The position numbers were made by a program, and so were the translations under genes. Positions 25,601 to 34,017 of a stretch of 40,887 nucleotides of DNA are shown piece after piece. The number at the start of each line of letters is the position of its first letter. The first letter of the stretch is position 1. The notes under the pieces are model-generated. The model worked only from the letters and a program-made list of their open reading frames with translations, did no database searches and was not told the DNA's origin. Source of the DNA: CAZJKE01 sp964546585 (lineage in GTDB: Bacteria; Planctomycetota; Phycisphaerae; Phycisphaerales; SM1A02); assembly GCA_964546585.1 (NCBI GenBank), contig CAZJKE010000015.1:1-40887 (forward strand). Direction: 5' to 3'.

Positions 25601-26365
25601 CTACTCCGACTCGATGACGGCGACCATCTCGTCACGAACCTTGGCAACCTCGCGGATCGGATCACCCTTGCCGACATAATCGATCGAAATGGTGTGGGCG
25701 TATCCGACCTCGACGACCGCACGCAGGCCATCCCCCGCCTTGACCGCCTTCTTGCCTCGGCCTGTCGGATAGTCCGCAACGACGCCGCCAGCATAGGGCG
25801 CAAGTTTCCGCAACACTGCACTACCATCCCCTGTCTCCCCAGCGCGTCCAAAGGTCGGAAGCGCGCCAATGCGAAAGCCGCCGATCTGCTTGATGAGTTC
25901 GATGTGCTGATCCGGATCCAACGTAATGCCTTCGGATGGCTCCAGCAACAGGTTCAATTCCAACCTGTCGATCCGGTGCATGGATCGCTGCAATGTGCCA
26001 ACAGCGGCCTGAACTGACTGATCGCCCGCCTCTATCACCGGCGAAATCGTGATCGAACTGCAACCAAGCCGTCCTGCGGCTGCGGCGAGTCGATCAATGC
26101 GCTCCTCAGCTGCACTCCCATCGCCGCTGAGATCCATTGGCGTCGTATCGCGAACCAGCAAACACGGGCAGTTGGACTTGTCGCCTCGATCGCGGAACTG
26201 GTCGTACTGCTTCATCTCCCAGCCGGACAAGTGGGCAGCGTCAATCATGAGGCCCCGCAGCCCCAGTTGCTCGCTGGCGATGGCTGGTACATCCATGAGA
26301 TCGACCTTGCCGCTTTCGAGCAACGAGTCGAGCGAATGCACGGCGAGCGTGAGCAGCACTGTCAT
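25601..26365 (-). CDS. Sugar phosphate isomerase/epimerase-like TIM barrel protein
   Basis: A 254-residue protein whose alternation of strands and helices resembles the xylose isomerase/AP endonuclease 2 superfamily (for example LGLRGLMIDAAHLSGW, LGCSSITISP and LELNLLLEPSEG). The usual metal ligands can only be guessed (E in LLLEPSEG, D and H in the last strands), so catalysis is not assured. No signal peptide. It is the first gene of an operon with cmk and plsC, and diverges from gcvH across 74 bp. The family call is tentative. Confidence 0.55.
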   Translation of the reverse strand: MTVLLTLAVHSLDSLLESGKVDLMDVPAIASEQLGLRGLMIDAAHLSGWEMKQYDQFRDRGDKSNCPCLLVRDTTPMDLSGDGSAAEERIDRLAAAAGRLGCSSITISPVIEAGDQSVQAAVGTLQRSMHRIDRLELNLLLEPSEGITLDPDQHIELIKQIGGFRIGALPTFGRAGETGDGSAVLRKLAPYAGGVVADYPTGRGKKAVKAGDGLRAVVEVGYAHTISIDYVGKGDPIREVAKVRDEMVAVIESE

Positions 26366-26380
26366 GGATGCAATCTCCCC

Positions 26381-26409
26381 CCGACAGAGTGGGGTGAGAG
26401 GGGTACTAT
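26381..26409 (+). promoter_or_regulatory. Promoter for gcvH
   Basis: CCGACA (26381-26386), a 17-nt spacer and TACTAT (26404-26409). A second -10-like TACATT (26423-26428) lies 11 nt before the ATG. GGGAG at 26429-26433 is a ribosome binding site if the first promoter is used. Confidence 0.4.
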
Positions 26410-26439
26410 ACCGCCCTGCCTCTACATTGGGAGTACGAG

Positions 26440-26820
26440 ATGTCCAGCCCGAACACCTGCCTGTTTACTGAATCGCACGAGTGGTACCGCGTCGACGGCG
26501 ATGTAGCCACTGTCGGCATCAGCCAGTTTGCCACAAACGAGTTGACCGATGTGACCTATGTCGAGATGCAGCCTGTGGGAACCAAGGTTTCCGCCGGCGA
26601 TTCCCTCGGAGAAGTCGAGTCAGTAAAGACGACCAGCGATGTGTTCGCTGCCGCAGCCGGCGAGATTGTCGAGGTCAACCCGCTCGTATCGGATGACCCC
26701 TCGCTGCTGAACAGCGACCCTTACGGCGACGGGTGGCTGGTTCGTATGCGTCTGGCGGACGGTATCGACGCATCGACACTGCAGGACTTTGCCTCATACG
26801 ATCAGAAGTTCAGCACCTGA
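26440..26820 (+). CDS. gcvH: Glycine cleavage system H protein
   Basis: Lipoyl carrier that shuttles the aminomethyl group between the P, T and L proteins of the glycine cleavage complex. The 126-residue protein has the compact lipoyl fold, with K63 in EVESVKTTSDVF as the predicted lipoylation site. The family signature ESHEWYRVDGDVATVGIS starts at residue 11. gcvP and gcvT are not in the window, so the system is dispersed. uvrB starts 30 bp downstream. Confidence 0.95.
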   Translation: MSSPNTCLFTESHEWYRVDGDVATVGISQFATNELTDVTYVEMQPVGTKVSAGDSLGEVESVKTTSDVFAAAAGEIVEVNPLVSDDPSLLNSDPYGDGWLVRMRLADGIDASTLQDFASYDQKFST

Positions 26821-26850
26821 CGCTCGTTGAAAGGGGGGATTCGCTGTTGC

Positions 26851-28920
26851 ATGACCGGTCCTTTCACCATCACCAGTGACTACGACCCTACGGGTGATCA
26901 GCCTCAAGCCATTGCCGATCTTGTCGCTGGAGTGCGGAAAGGCCGACCGAGACAGACACTGTTGGGCGCCACCGGAACAGGCAAGACCTTCACCATGGCG
27001 AATGTCATTGCTGAGACAGGCAAACCGTCCCTCATCATCAGCCACAACAAGACACTTGCCGCGCAACTTTATGAAGAGATGCGAGAACTCTTTCCGCAGA
27101 ATGCGGTGAGCTACTTCGTCAGTTACTACGACTATTTCCAGCCGGAAGCGTACATTCCCCAACGGGACATCTACATCGAAAAGGACGCATCGAGGAACGA
27201 CGATCTCGACCGCCTTCGTCTGAAAGCAACGAGCAGCCTGCTTGCTCGCGATGACGTCATTGTCATCGCATCGGTCAGTTGTATCTACGGTCTCGGATCA
27301 CCTGACTCATGGGTCAACCGGATGATTTCGATCAGCAAAGGGCAGGAAGTCAATCGTCGAAAAATGCTGTTGTCGCTAGCGGACATGCAGTATCGCCGCA
27401 ACGATCTCGAACTCAATCGCGCATGTTTTCGGGTACGGGGTGATGTCGTTGAGGTACACCCGGCCTACGAGCAACATGCCATCCGCATCGAGTTCTTCGG
27501 CGACACCGTAGAGCGGCTGGAACTCATTCACCCCGTATCGGGTGAGACGCTTGCAGAGGAAACGGATGCCTTCATATTCCCCGCAGTGCACTATGTACTG
27601 CCGGAGGACCGAATGTCGGCAGCCTGCAGGGGAATCCGTGAGGAACTCGCCGAACAGCTGGCGATGTTCCAGGAGAGTGGCAAGTTGTTGGAAGGGCAGA
27701 GATTGGCTGCTCGCACCCGCTATGACCTGGAGATGTTGCAGGAAGTGGGATTCTGCCCGGGAATCGAAAACTACGCACGCCATCTGGAAGATCGCCCGCC
27801 GGGATCGCGTCCATTCTGCCTGCTCGACTATTTCAACCATGTTCCGGGCAGGGATGCTGATGATTGGCTCGTGTTCATCGACGAATCACACGTGACTGTG
27901 CCACAGATCAGGGCCATGCACAATGGCGATCGCGCGCGAAAACAAGTGCTGGTCAACCACGGTTTTCGCCTCCCGAGCGCGCTGGACAATCGCCCCCTCA
28001 CCTTCGATGAGTTCGACACCATCGCAAAGCAGGTCGTCTATGTGTCGGCCACACCAAGCGACTGGGAACTGGAACAGTGTGGCGGCGAAGTCGTCGAGCA
28101 AGTCATTCGGCCAACCGGGCTATTGGACCCGATCATCGAGGTTCGATCGGCGACCGGTCAAGTGCCCGACCTTGTGGAAGCAACTCGGCAGCGAGCTGCC
28201 CGGGGAGAACGAGTGCTCGCCACTGTCTTGACAAAGCGACTGGCGGAAGATCTTGCGGCATATCTTGCGGACACTGAATTACGCTGCCGCTACCTGCACA
28301 GTGACATCGACACACTGGATCGACTGGAGATTCTCCGCGATCTGCGCCTCGGAGAGTTCGATGTCCTTGTCGGCGTCAACCTGCTCCGGGAGGGTCTTGA
28401 CCTTCCGGAAGTATCGCTCGTCTGCATTCTCGATGCCGACAAGACCGGCTTCCTTCGCAGCAGGACCAGCCTCATTCAGACCATCGGTCGGGCAGCCCGG
28501 CATGTTGATGCGCGAGTTATCCTCTATGCGGACACGATCACCTCCCAAATGCAACAAGCCATGGACGAAACAAACCGGCGGCGGGAGTTGCAGATGGCAT
28601 ACAACGAAACCCACGGCATTGAGGCGGTCTCAGTACAAAAGGCAATTCACCGTGGTATCGAGACGGAACTCCGCGCCCGCCATACTGCAAGAGCAGCATT
28701 TCACGCGGACGCAAGCGACGACGAACTGGATGTCGATGAGCAGATCGAATTGCTTGAGCAGGAGATGGTGGATCACGCGGATCGGTTGGACTTTGAAAAG
28801 GCCGCCGTCCTGCGAGACCGAATTGCCGCCTTGCGACGAGGCGAAACGCCTTCACCGGCAAAGAAAACGCCCGCTGGTGCGCCCGGAACGCGGCCTCGCC
28901 TCAAGCGTCGCCGGTCTTGA
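26851..28920 (+). CDS. uvrB: Excinuclease ABC subunit B
   Basis: DNA helicase-like damage verification subunit of nucleotide excision repair; hands damaged DNA from UvrA to UvrC. The 689-residue protein has Walker A GATGTGKT (39-46), the beta-hairpin YYDYFQPEAYIP (92-103) that inserts between strands, the DEAD-like box DESH, helicase motif VI RAARHVDARVILYAD, and a C-terminal UVR domain (about 620-660, LEQEMVDHADRLDFEKAAVLRD). The ATG at 26851 is preceded by an AAGGGGGGA ribosome binding site; a TTG 24 nt earlier is less likely. Its 3' end overlaps purD by 20 bp. Confidence 0.97.
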   Translation: MTGPFTITSDYDPTGDQPQAIADLVAGVRKGRPRQTLLGATGTGKTFTMANVIAETGKPSLIISHNKTLAAQLYEEMRELFPQNAVSYFVSYYDYFQPEAYIPQRDIYIEKDASRNDDLDRLRLKATSSLLARDDVIVIASVSCIYGLGSPDSWVNRMISISKGQEVNRRKMLLSLADMQYRRNDLELNRACFRVRGDVVEVHPAYEQHAIRIEFFGDTVERLELIHPVSGETLAEETDAFIFPAVHYVLPEDRMSAACRGIREELAEQLAMFQESGKLLEGQRLAARTRYDLEMLQEVGFCPGIENYARHLEDRPPGSRPFCLLDYFNHVPGRDADDWLVFIDESHVTVPQIRAMHNGDRARKQVLVNHGFRLPSALDNRPLTFDEFDTIAKQVVYVSATPSDWELEQCGGEVVEQVIRPTGLLDPIIEVRSATGQVPDLVEATRQRAARGERVLATVLTKRLAEDLAAYLADTELRCRYLHSDIDTLDRLEILRDLRLGEFDVLVGVNLLREGLDLPEVSLVCILDADKTGFLRSRTSLIQTIGRAARHVDARVILYADTITSQMQQAMDETNRRRELQMAYNETHGIEAVSVQKAIHRGIETELRARHTARAAFHADASDDELDVDEQIELLEQEMVDHADRLDFEKAAVLRDRIAALRRGETPSPAKKTPAGAPGTRPRLKRRRS

Positions 28921-30358
28921 CAAGAACTCGATCGCCGATGTCACTTCGCCAAAATGCGCCATCGAAGATGATGCGGCCACACGCCTCATTCGCACGATCT
29001 CGTGCAGCACCAAGATCGGCTGCGCATGCAGTCACCCCAAGCACCCGCCCACCACTGGTGACAAGCCTGTCACCTTCCCGCTGCGTGCCCGCCTGAAAGA
29101 CAACGACATCACCCAGCGCCTCCGCGTCCTCGATGCCAGTGATGGGTTTCCACTTCTCATACCCACCCGGATATCCCTCGGAGCACATGACAACGCACAC
29201 GGCCGTGTCATCGTCGAAGTCAATCTCCGCCTCGCTCAGATTCCCCACGGCAGTCCGCCACAACACATCGACCAGATCCCCATCAAACCTCGCCATCAGC
29301 GGCTGGCACTCCGGGTCACCGAAACGACAGTTGAACTCCAACACCTTCGGCCCGGCCGCTGTCAGCATCAGGCCGGCGTAGAGAACGCCGCGGTACTCGA
29401 TGCCCTCTCTTCGAAGGGCGTCGATGGTGGGAACCAATATTTCCTGCTCGATTCGGCTCAGCGCTGCGGCATCGATGACGGGAGTTGGACAGTATGCGCC
29501 CATGCCCCCCGTGTTTGCGCCAGTATCGCCCTCGCCAACCTGCTTGTGGTCCTGACAAGGATCAAGGATCCAAATGGTCGACCCATCCACAAGGGCAAGC
29601 AGGCTGACTTCCTGTCCATCGAGAAACTCCTCGATGAGAATTTTCCCACCAGCGTCGCCGAAAGCACGGTCGTCCATGAGGTGGTCGACTGCATCCATTG
29701 CCTGGGCCGTCGTTCTGCACACGATCACACCCTTGCCTGCCGCCAGTCCACAGGCCTTGACAACGCATGGGTCCAGCCGATTCTGAAGGAACATGCCGAG
29801 ATTCTCTGACGGCATGAACTTGTCTTCCCGCACAGCACCTGTATCAGACAGAAAGGTGTCGACTTCGTCCGCCACAGCCATTTCGCCCTCTTTTCGCAAT
29901 TCCTCATCAAGGCCGCGAAGGAGGTATCGGCGGGCCGCGTTGGCATCGTCGAACGACCGCGACTCGGCGGTCGGAATGGACGCTTGTTTCATGAGAGACT
30001 TGGCGAAACTCTTGTCGGCTTCAAGTTGCGCCCCGGCTCTTGTCGGGCCGAACACCTGCCGCCCATCGAGCGCAAGTTCATCCGCAATTCCCTCCGCCAG
30101 CGGAGTCTCCGGGCCGACGACAACCAGATGTATGTCGTGTTGGTCGCACCACCGCCGCAAGAAAAACGCCCTCGAAGGAACCCATGGCTCATCGCAGTGT
30201 TGTGCGAGGTCGGCGATGCCCGGATTCTGGGTGTCAGTTGCATACAGCGTGCCAAGCCGAGGAGACTTCGACATCCGCCACGCCAACGCGTGCTCGCGCC
30301 CACCACCCCCAATGAGCAATACGTTGCATGACTCTGGCGTGGCCTGAGGATCCATCAT
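28901..30358 (-). CDS. purD: Phosphoribosylamine-glycine ligase with an internal insertion
   Basis: ATP-grasp enzyme joining glycine to phosphoribosylamine, the second step of purine synthesis. NVLLIGGGGREHALAW opens the protein, followed by VGPETPLAEGI and the ATP-grasp core. At 485 residues it is about 55 longer than most PurD proteins. About 45 extra residues lie at 148-193, between YLL and the strand CVVKACGLAAGKG. In that strand the usual KADG reads K-A-C-G, a change confirmed in the nucleotides. The ATG overlaps the stop of the upstream histidine kinase (ATGA), an unusual coupling. The 3' end overlaps convergent uvrB. Confidence 0.92.
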   Translation of the reverse strand: MMDPQATPESCNVLLIGGGGREHALAWRMSKSPRLGTLYATDTQNPGIADLAQHCDEPWVPSRAFFLRRWCDQHDIHLVVVGPETPLAEGIADELALDGRQVFGPTRAGAQLEADKSFAKSLMKQASIPTAESRSFDDANAARRYLLRGLDEELRKEGEMAVADEVDTFLSDTGAVREDKFMPSENLGMFLQNRLDPCVVKACGLAAGKGVIVCRTTAQAMDAVDHLMDDRAFGDAGGKILIEEFLDGQEVSLLALVDGSTIWILDPCQDHKQVGEGDTGANTGGMGAYCPTPVIDAAALSRIEQEILVPTIDALRREGIEYRGVLYAGLMLTAAGPKVLEFNCRFGDPECQPLMARFDGDLVDVLWRTAVGNLSEAEIDFDDDTAVCVVMCSEGYPGGYEKWKPITGIEDAEALGDVVVFQAGTQREGDRLVTSGGRVLGVTACAADLGAARDRANEACGRIIFDGAFWRSDIGDRVLVKTGDA

Positions 30359-32190
30359 GAGTCGATTGTATCTTCCCGCTCAAGTGGTATTTCCATGGTG
30401 CAGGTCAATCCGCCGTCGGCACTCACATCGATGTCACCGCGCATTTCATGATGGACCAAACCGCGGAGCAGTGAGATGCCGGTTCCCGGTTCAATCGTGG
30501 CTGGCGGGCTCCCCCCCTGCTCACCCCATGTGAATCTCATGCAAGTGTCCCCCTGAAGAAGTTCCGTTGTCAACGTGATGATCCCCTGCTGTGTTGAGAG
30601 GGCACCGTGCTTGACCGCGTTGGCCGCGAGTTCGTGAATCGCCATGCACATCGGACGAGCAAGTGCGCCAGCGAGTTCCACATCCGGGCCCTCGAATCGA
30701 ATCCGCCCATCGTTTCCCTGCATGAACGGTTGCAGGGTCAGTTGCAGAATGTCACGCATCCACGCGCCGCCCCATCGGGTTCGAGCAAGCGCCGCGTGCG
30801 CCACAGCCATCGCCTGGAGCCGGCCACTGATGGTTGCGGCAAACTCGTCCATTGACTGATCGCCGCTGCGAGAGAGTTCGACAAGCGAGATGATCGAAGC
30901 GATATTGTTCTTCACGCGATGATCCAACTCCCGCATCATGAACTTCTGCTGTTGTTCAAGTTCATGTCGGCGCGTTACATCAACAGCCACGCCGGACAGG
31001 CCCGAGACAACATTGTCGGCACCGCGAACTGGCGTCATCCAGACTTCAAAGGTGGAATCACCCACCGGAACGGTTCCCTGCACTTCCTGACCCGTCATCG
31101 CTTCGTTGATGAGGCGAAGCATGTCTGGATGGTTGCGGTACACCTCATATGCGCTGTGCCCGACGACATCGCCGGCCTTTGTCGCCAACGCCCCGAGTCC
31201 GCGACCTTCGCTCAAAGTGAACATCCCAGCCGCATCAATACCGAACAACACGACAGGAGAGTGATGGGTGACGAATCTGTATCGCGCCTCGCTGCGGCGA
31301 AGTTCCAACTCCGCTGCTTGCTGCCGCCGGTCTTCAACGCGAAACTCGATACGTCGTCCAAGGCCCGAGAGAACCATCGCCACCGCTTCCTGCTCCTCAG
31401 GTGTCCATCGCCGTATCGGTGTTGATGCCTGAAAACAGGCGAACGCCTCCAACTTCCCGTTGACGAACGAACCCGCTACGAGCGCTGCACCGTCGCAGTC
31501 GTCTCCAAAGAGTGCCATTGCCTCCGCCGGAATGTCAGGAGCATTGATGTTCTCGATGAGGAGCACAGGGTTCCGGCGCAATCGACCCAGCCACCAGTCC
31601 GCTCCTTCGGATGGAATCTCCATCGGCATGTCTTTCACATTGTCACTGGACACTCGAGCCCAAGCGTGCGTGACGAAGGCCTTCCCAGAACGCCGAAGTC
31701 GTACCAGCATGCCACGCCGAACGGCCATCGCCATCCCCAGTCGTTCAAGAAGCCTGTTGATCACCTCGGACAGGTCATCAACAGCCAGAAGTGTTGACAG
31801 CCCATCACGGCTTGCCCCAAGAAGGCGCGAGCGATACGCCATCACCCTTGACTGTGTTGCATCACTCAATACGCCGACTACAGCGTTTGGCTGTGACTGC
31901 AAGAACTTGAATCCAATCCACCGGTAGTGCTCACGAGCATCGCGGAACCGATAGGTAACCGAATGTTCACGTCGCGGATCAGCCGATCGCAAGGCTGCCG
32001 ATACGGCATCAAGATCCTCAGGATGAACACGACCTGCCCAGAGAGATGGATCTTCCATCAACTGATCTGCAGGCACACCCAGGACAGTCGCCGCGTTCGG
32101 TGTAATGTCACTCGTCTGCCAATGCCCGCGATCCTGCAAATTATGAAAGGCGGTGGACAAATGTGTGTTGGCAAAGATCTGGGGATTCAT
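30355..32190 (-). CDS. PAS-GAF-PAS sensor histidine kinase of the HWE/HisKA_2 type
   Basis: A 611-residue kinase with no membrane helix, so probably a soluble cytoplasmic sensor. Residues 20-115 resemble a PAS domain (TPNAATVLGVPADQLMEDP), about 130-290 a GAF domain (LLERLGMAMAVRRGMLVR), 300-412 a second PAS domain, and from 415 a HisKA_2 dimerisation domain with H424 in RELDHRVKNN. The ATPase domain has the N box HELAANAVKHGAL; the region around WGEQGGSPP departs from a standard D box. This class usually acts with a stand-alone receiver; the GAF-receiver protein at 16463-17758 is one candidate but is far away. Translation of purD appears coupled to it. Confidence 0.88.
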   Translation of the reverse strand: MNPQIFANTHLSTAFHNLQDRGHWQTSDITPNAATVLGVPADQLMEDPSLWAGRVHPEDLDAVSAALRSADPRREHSVTYRFRDAREHYRWIGFKFLQSQPNAVVGVLSDATQSRVMAYRSRLLGASRDGLSTLLAVDDLSEVINRLLERLGMAMAVRRGMLVRLRRSGKAFVTHAWARVSSDNVKDMPMEIPSEGADWWLGRLRRNPVLLIENINAPDIPAEAMALFGDDCDGAALVAGSFVNGKLEAFACFQASTPIRRWTPEEQEAVAMVLSGLGRRIEFRVEDRRQQAAELELRRSEARYRFVTHHSPVVLFGIDAAGMFTLSEGRGLGALATKAGDVVGHSAYEVYRNHPDMLRLINEAMTGQEVQGTVPVGDSTFEVWMTPVRGADNVVSGLSGVAVDVTRRHELEQQQKFMMRELDHRVKNNIASIISLVELSRSGDQSMDEFAATISGRLQAMAVAHAALARTRWGGAWMRDILQLTLQPFMQGNDGRIRFEGPDVELAGALARPMCMAIHELAANAVKHGALSTQQGIITLTTELLQGDTCMRFTWGEQGGSPPATIEPGTGISLLRGLVHHEMRGDIDVSADGGLTCTMEIPLEREDTIDS

Positions 32191-32242
32191 CGCTTGAGCC
32201 TCCCCCGCACGACTTCACGATAGCCCCATCACGCCGCCAGTG

Positions 32243-32707
32243 CTACAGCCCGCCACTTTCCAGTCTTGAGCGAATCAGCGACTTGCAGACATCCGGGGTT
32301 TGCCAAAGTCGAAGAATCGCGCAGGGAATGGTCAGCGCCCCGGGCCCCTGTAGCGGCACACCATGCTTGAGCAAGAGGTCGTAAATCTTCCGGTTCGCCG
32401 TCGCAGGATTGTCGAACTCTGCAGTTCGCTCGCTCACCGACAACAGGGGCGCAGAGGACGGATCCACCCCAAGGAGCGTCAACCTGTACGCAGGATGCTC
32501 CTCCCCCACCTCCATCACATCCAACCGAGCCACAAGCGTAATACCGTCGAAGATGGCAGTAATGACCACACCACCATCCGATGTCACCACGACAGAACCC
32601 GCCACCTCCCCCACCGGCCCAGGCACCCCCCGCCCCCTGCCACTCACAATGAGACGGGCGGCACCCGTGGCCGTAAATACGGCCGCGACCAGAAAGAGAT
32701 CCACCAT
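32243..32707 (-). CDS. Membrane-anchored protein of unknown function, part after the assembly gap
   Basis: Reading from ATG 32707, this 154-residue stretch starts with a hydrophobic helix (VDLFLVAAVFTATGAARLI) and continues as a soluble domain (VITAIFDGITLVARLDV, TANRKIYDLLLKHGVPL) with no recognised family. If the duplicated 55 bp and the 100 Ns are collapsed, the frame continues upstream, in phase, through a Gly-Val-Ala/Gly-Gly-Ser linker and another hydrophobic helix to a GTG at 32961, giving one 187-residue protein. The extra 155 nt in the assembly shift the frame by two, which explains the apparent break. It lies directly after the lipoprotein gene and could work with it. Confidence 0.6.
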   Translation of the reverse strand: MVDLFLVAAVFTATGAARLIVSGRGRGVPGPVGEVAGSVVVTSDGGVVITAIFDGITLVARLDVMEVGEEHPAYRLTLLGVDPSSAPLLSVSERTAEFDNPATANRKIYDLLLKHGVPLQGPGALTIPCAILRLWQTPDVCKSLIRSRLESGGL

Positions 32708-32759
32708 CGCCAAACCACCCCCGGAACCCCCGGAACCCCCGGCAACCCCGGCAACCCCG
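32705..32759. repeat. Left copy of a 55-bp direct duplication at the scaffold gap
   Basis: This 55-bp stretch is identical to 32860-32914 on the other side of the N run. It consists largely of 9-bp units (GGAACCCCC twice, GGCAACCCC twice). The identity ends exactly at the Ns, the signature of two contigs that share a terminal k-mer. Confidence 0.9.
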
Positions 32760-32859
32760 NNNNNNNNNNNNNNNNNNNNNNNNNNNNNNNNNNNNNNNNN
32801 NNNNNNNNNNNNNNNNNNNNNNNNNNNNNNNNNNNNNNNNNNNNNNNNNNNNNNNNNNN
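32760..32859. other. Assembly gap of 100 Ns
   Basis: Exactly 100 N characters. This is a placeholder rather than a measured distance; the flanking duplication suggests the true gap may be zero or hold extra copies of the 9-bp repeat. Confidence 0.99.
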
Positions 32860-32914
32860 CATCGCCAAACCACCCCCGGAACCCCCGGAACCCCCGGCAA
32901 CCCCGGCAACCCCG
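32860..32914. repeat. Right copy of the 55-bp duplication
   Basis: Identical to 32705-32759. On the minus strand it encodes a (GVA)n(GGS)n-type linker. Confidence 0.9.
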
Positions 32915-32961
32915 AAACCCCCGGAAACCAATCCAACGAACACACTCTGAAGAACATCCAC
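32860..32961 (-). CDS. N-terminal part of the gap-split glycine-linker membrane protein
   Basis: From a GTG at 32961, preceded at 6 nt by GGAGGA (32968-32973), the frame encodes a hydrophobic segment (VDVLQSVFVGLVSGGFG) and then a linker of GVA and GGS triplets up to the gap. When the gap is collapsed it joins 32243-32707 in phase. The ribosome binding site lies just past the lipoprotein stop at 32982, so the two genes look cotranscribed. Confidence 0.5.
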
Positions 32962-32981
32962 CGCAAATCCTCCCACCAGCG

Positions 32982-33665
32982 TCAATCCAACACAATGCTG
33001 CAAGCAAGCATGTCATGCAGGAAAACGTCCGCCACCTGCCCATCAATCGAGACAAACCACGGAACACCGTCCTGAGTACCGCCTGCCTCAACCAAACCAC
33101 CGTCCACCATGTAACCAAGAACATCCGCCGCACGACCGTGCAACACCATCGTGACCGGATCGGGCGTACCGGCAGTTCCGTCAGGATCAACATAGAGCTC
33201 GCGATGCAGCGTCGGATAACGCTGATCATCCAACAGTGGAATCTGCCAAGAACCCGTCCATGACACAGAGAAACTTGCCGACGACGAAGCCGGGTCGATC
33301 ATGTCAAGGTTGAGATCAAGCAACTTTCCTTCCGCAACGACCGCGTCGCCACTCTCCTGAGACCGGTACATGCGCCGCGGTGCCGACCGCATGGGGCGAC
33401 GGACACCAGGATCGTCAACAACCCGATAGAACCGGCGTGAAGCGGGGTGAAAGAGAATCCCCCGGTCCGGGTAGAAGATGGCGTCCTCCCCGTCATGCCG
33501 AACCGACTCGCCGCGCCACGCGTCGAGATCCATGATCTCCGCCGATGTCAACTGCACCGGCTCCAGCACCAATCGAAACCAAGGCGTATCTATGAGCAAC
33601 CGCCCGCAAGCCACCAAAGCGGGCAGTGTCAGTGCCGCTGTTCCCCAACGCATCCATGCATTCAT
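32982..33665 (-). CDS. Predicted lipoprotein of unknown function
   Basis: A 227-residue protein. The N terminus has the n-region MNAWMRWG, a hydrophobic stretch and the lipobox LVAC with C20 as the predicted lipidated cysteine. The mature part is rich in beta-type segments (SFSVSWTGSWQIPLL, VTMVLHGRAADVLGYMVDGG) and shows no family I recognise. The ATG at 33665 has an AAAGGA ribosome binding site 7 nt upstream; a longer frame to 33842 is rejected. It is followed 20 nt later by the glycine-linker membrane protein gene and is divergent from the HTH regulator gene across 352 bp, so the regulator may control it (inference). Confidence 0.72.
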   Translation of the reverse strand: MNAWMRWGTAALTLPALVACGRLLIDTPWFRLVLEPVQLTSAEIMDLDAWRGESVRHDGEDAIFYPDRGILFHPASRRFYRVVDDPGVRRPMRSAPRRMYRSQESGDAVVAEGKLLDLNLDMIDPASSSASFSVSWTGSWQIPLLDDQRYPTLHRELYVDPDGTAGTPDPVTMVLHGRAADVLGYMVDGGLVEAGGTQDGVPWFVSIDGQVADVFLHDMLACSIVLD

Positions 33666-34017
33666 GTCGAAGTCCTTTCTGCACACCTGTGCAATGAATC
33701 GTGCAACACCGGTTGGCGCAACGGTTTGCGCATTGCCCTCCAGGGCGTTCCTCCGATGCTGGCAGGAGAGGTGTACCCGAGGCGATGAACGTCGCCGCCA
33801 AGAACTGCCACTTTTCCAACCGCGGCCGTTTCGCTTTCTCATTGCAGAAAAAAACCCGCACGAAAAAGGGCCGTGTTTTCATTGACCTTCCACTGTGCAG
33901 GGGTACGGTGCGGCGAGCTTCAGCAGGTGGTGGGAAACGCACTCGTGCGACAGCCGTCGTCGACGGCAACCCGCTGAGACAGACAATGTGGTGCGGGAGA
34001 GATCAAGGAGGGTAGAC
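33666..34017. other. 352-bp divergent intergenic region
   Basis: Holds no gene that I can support. It contains the promoter for the HTH regulator (33882-33909), an A-rich tract around 33848-33868, and a GGTTGGCGCAACGG element (33710-33723) with partial dyad symmetry that could be an operator. No convincing promoter for the lipoprotein gene was found. Confidence 0.5.
33882..33909 (+). promoter_or_regulatory. Promoter for the HTH/helical-repeat regulator gene
   Basis: TTGACC (33882-33887), a 16-nt spacer and TACGGT (33904-33909). The -35 and spacing are identical to the fusA promoter. A leader of about 100 nt follows. Confidence 0.5.

Noticed and set aside
28253..29809. Long plus-strand open frame of 518 codons across the uvrB/purD junction
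   Set aside because: It overlaps the ends of uvrB and purD, both identified with intact motifs, and its translation shows no family resemblance. It is an antisense/out-of-frame shadow in GC-rich DNA.
32705..32914. Short repeated units around the N run as a CRISPR array or satellite
   Set aside because: The units are 9 bp and adjacent with no unique spacers, and the large duplication is explained by a k-mer overlap at a scaffold join.
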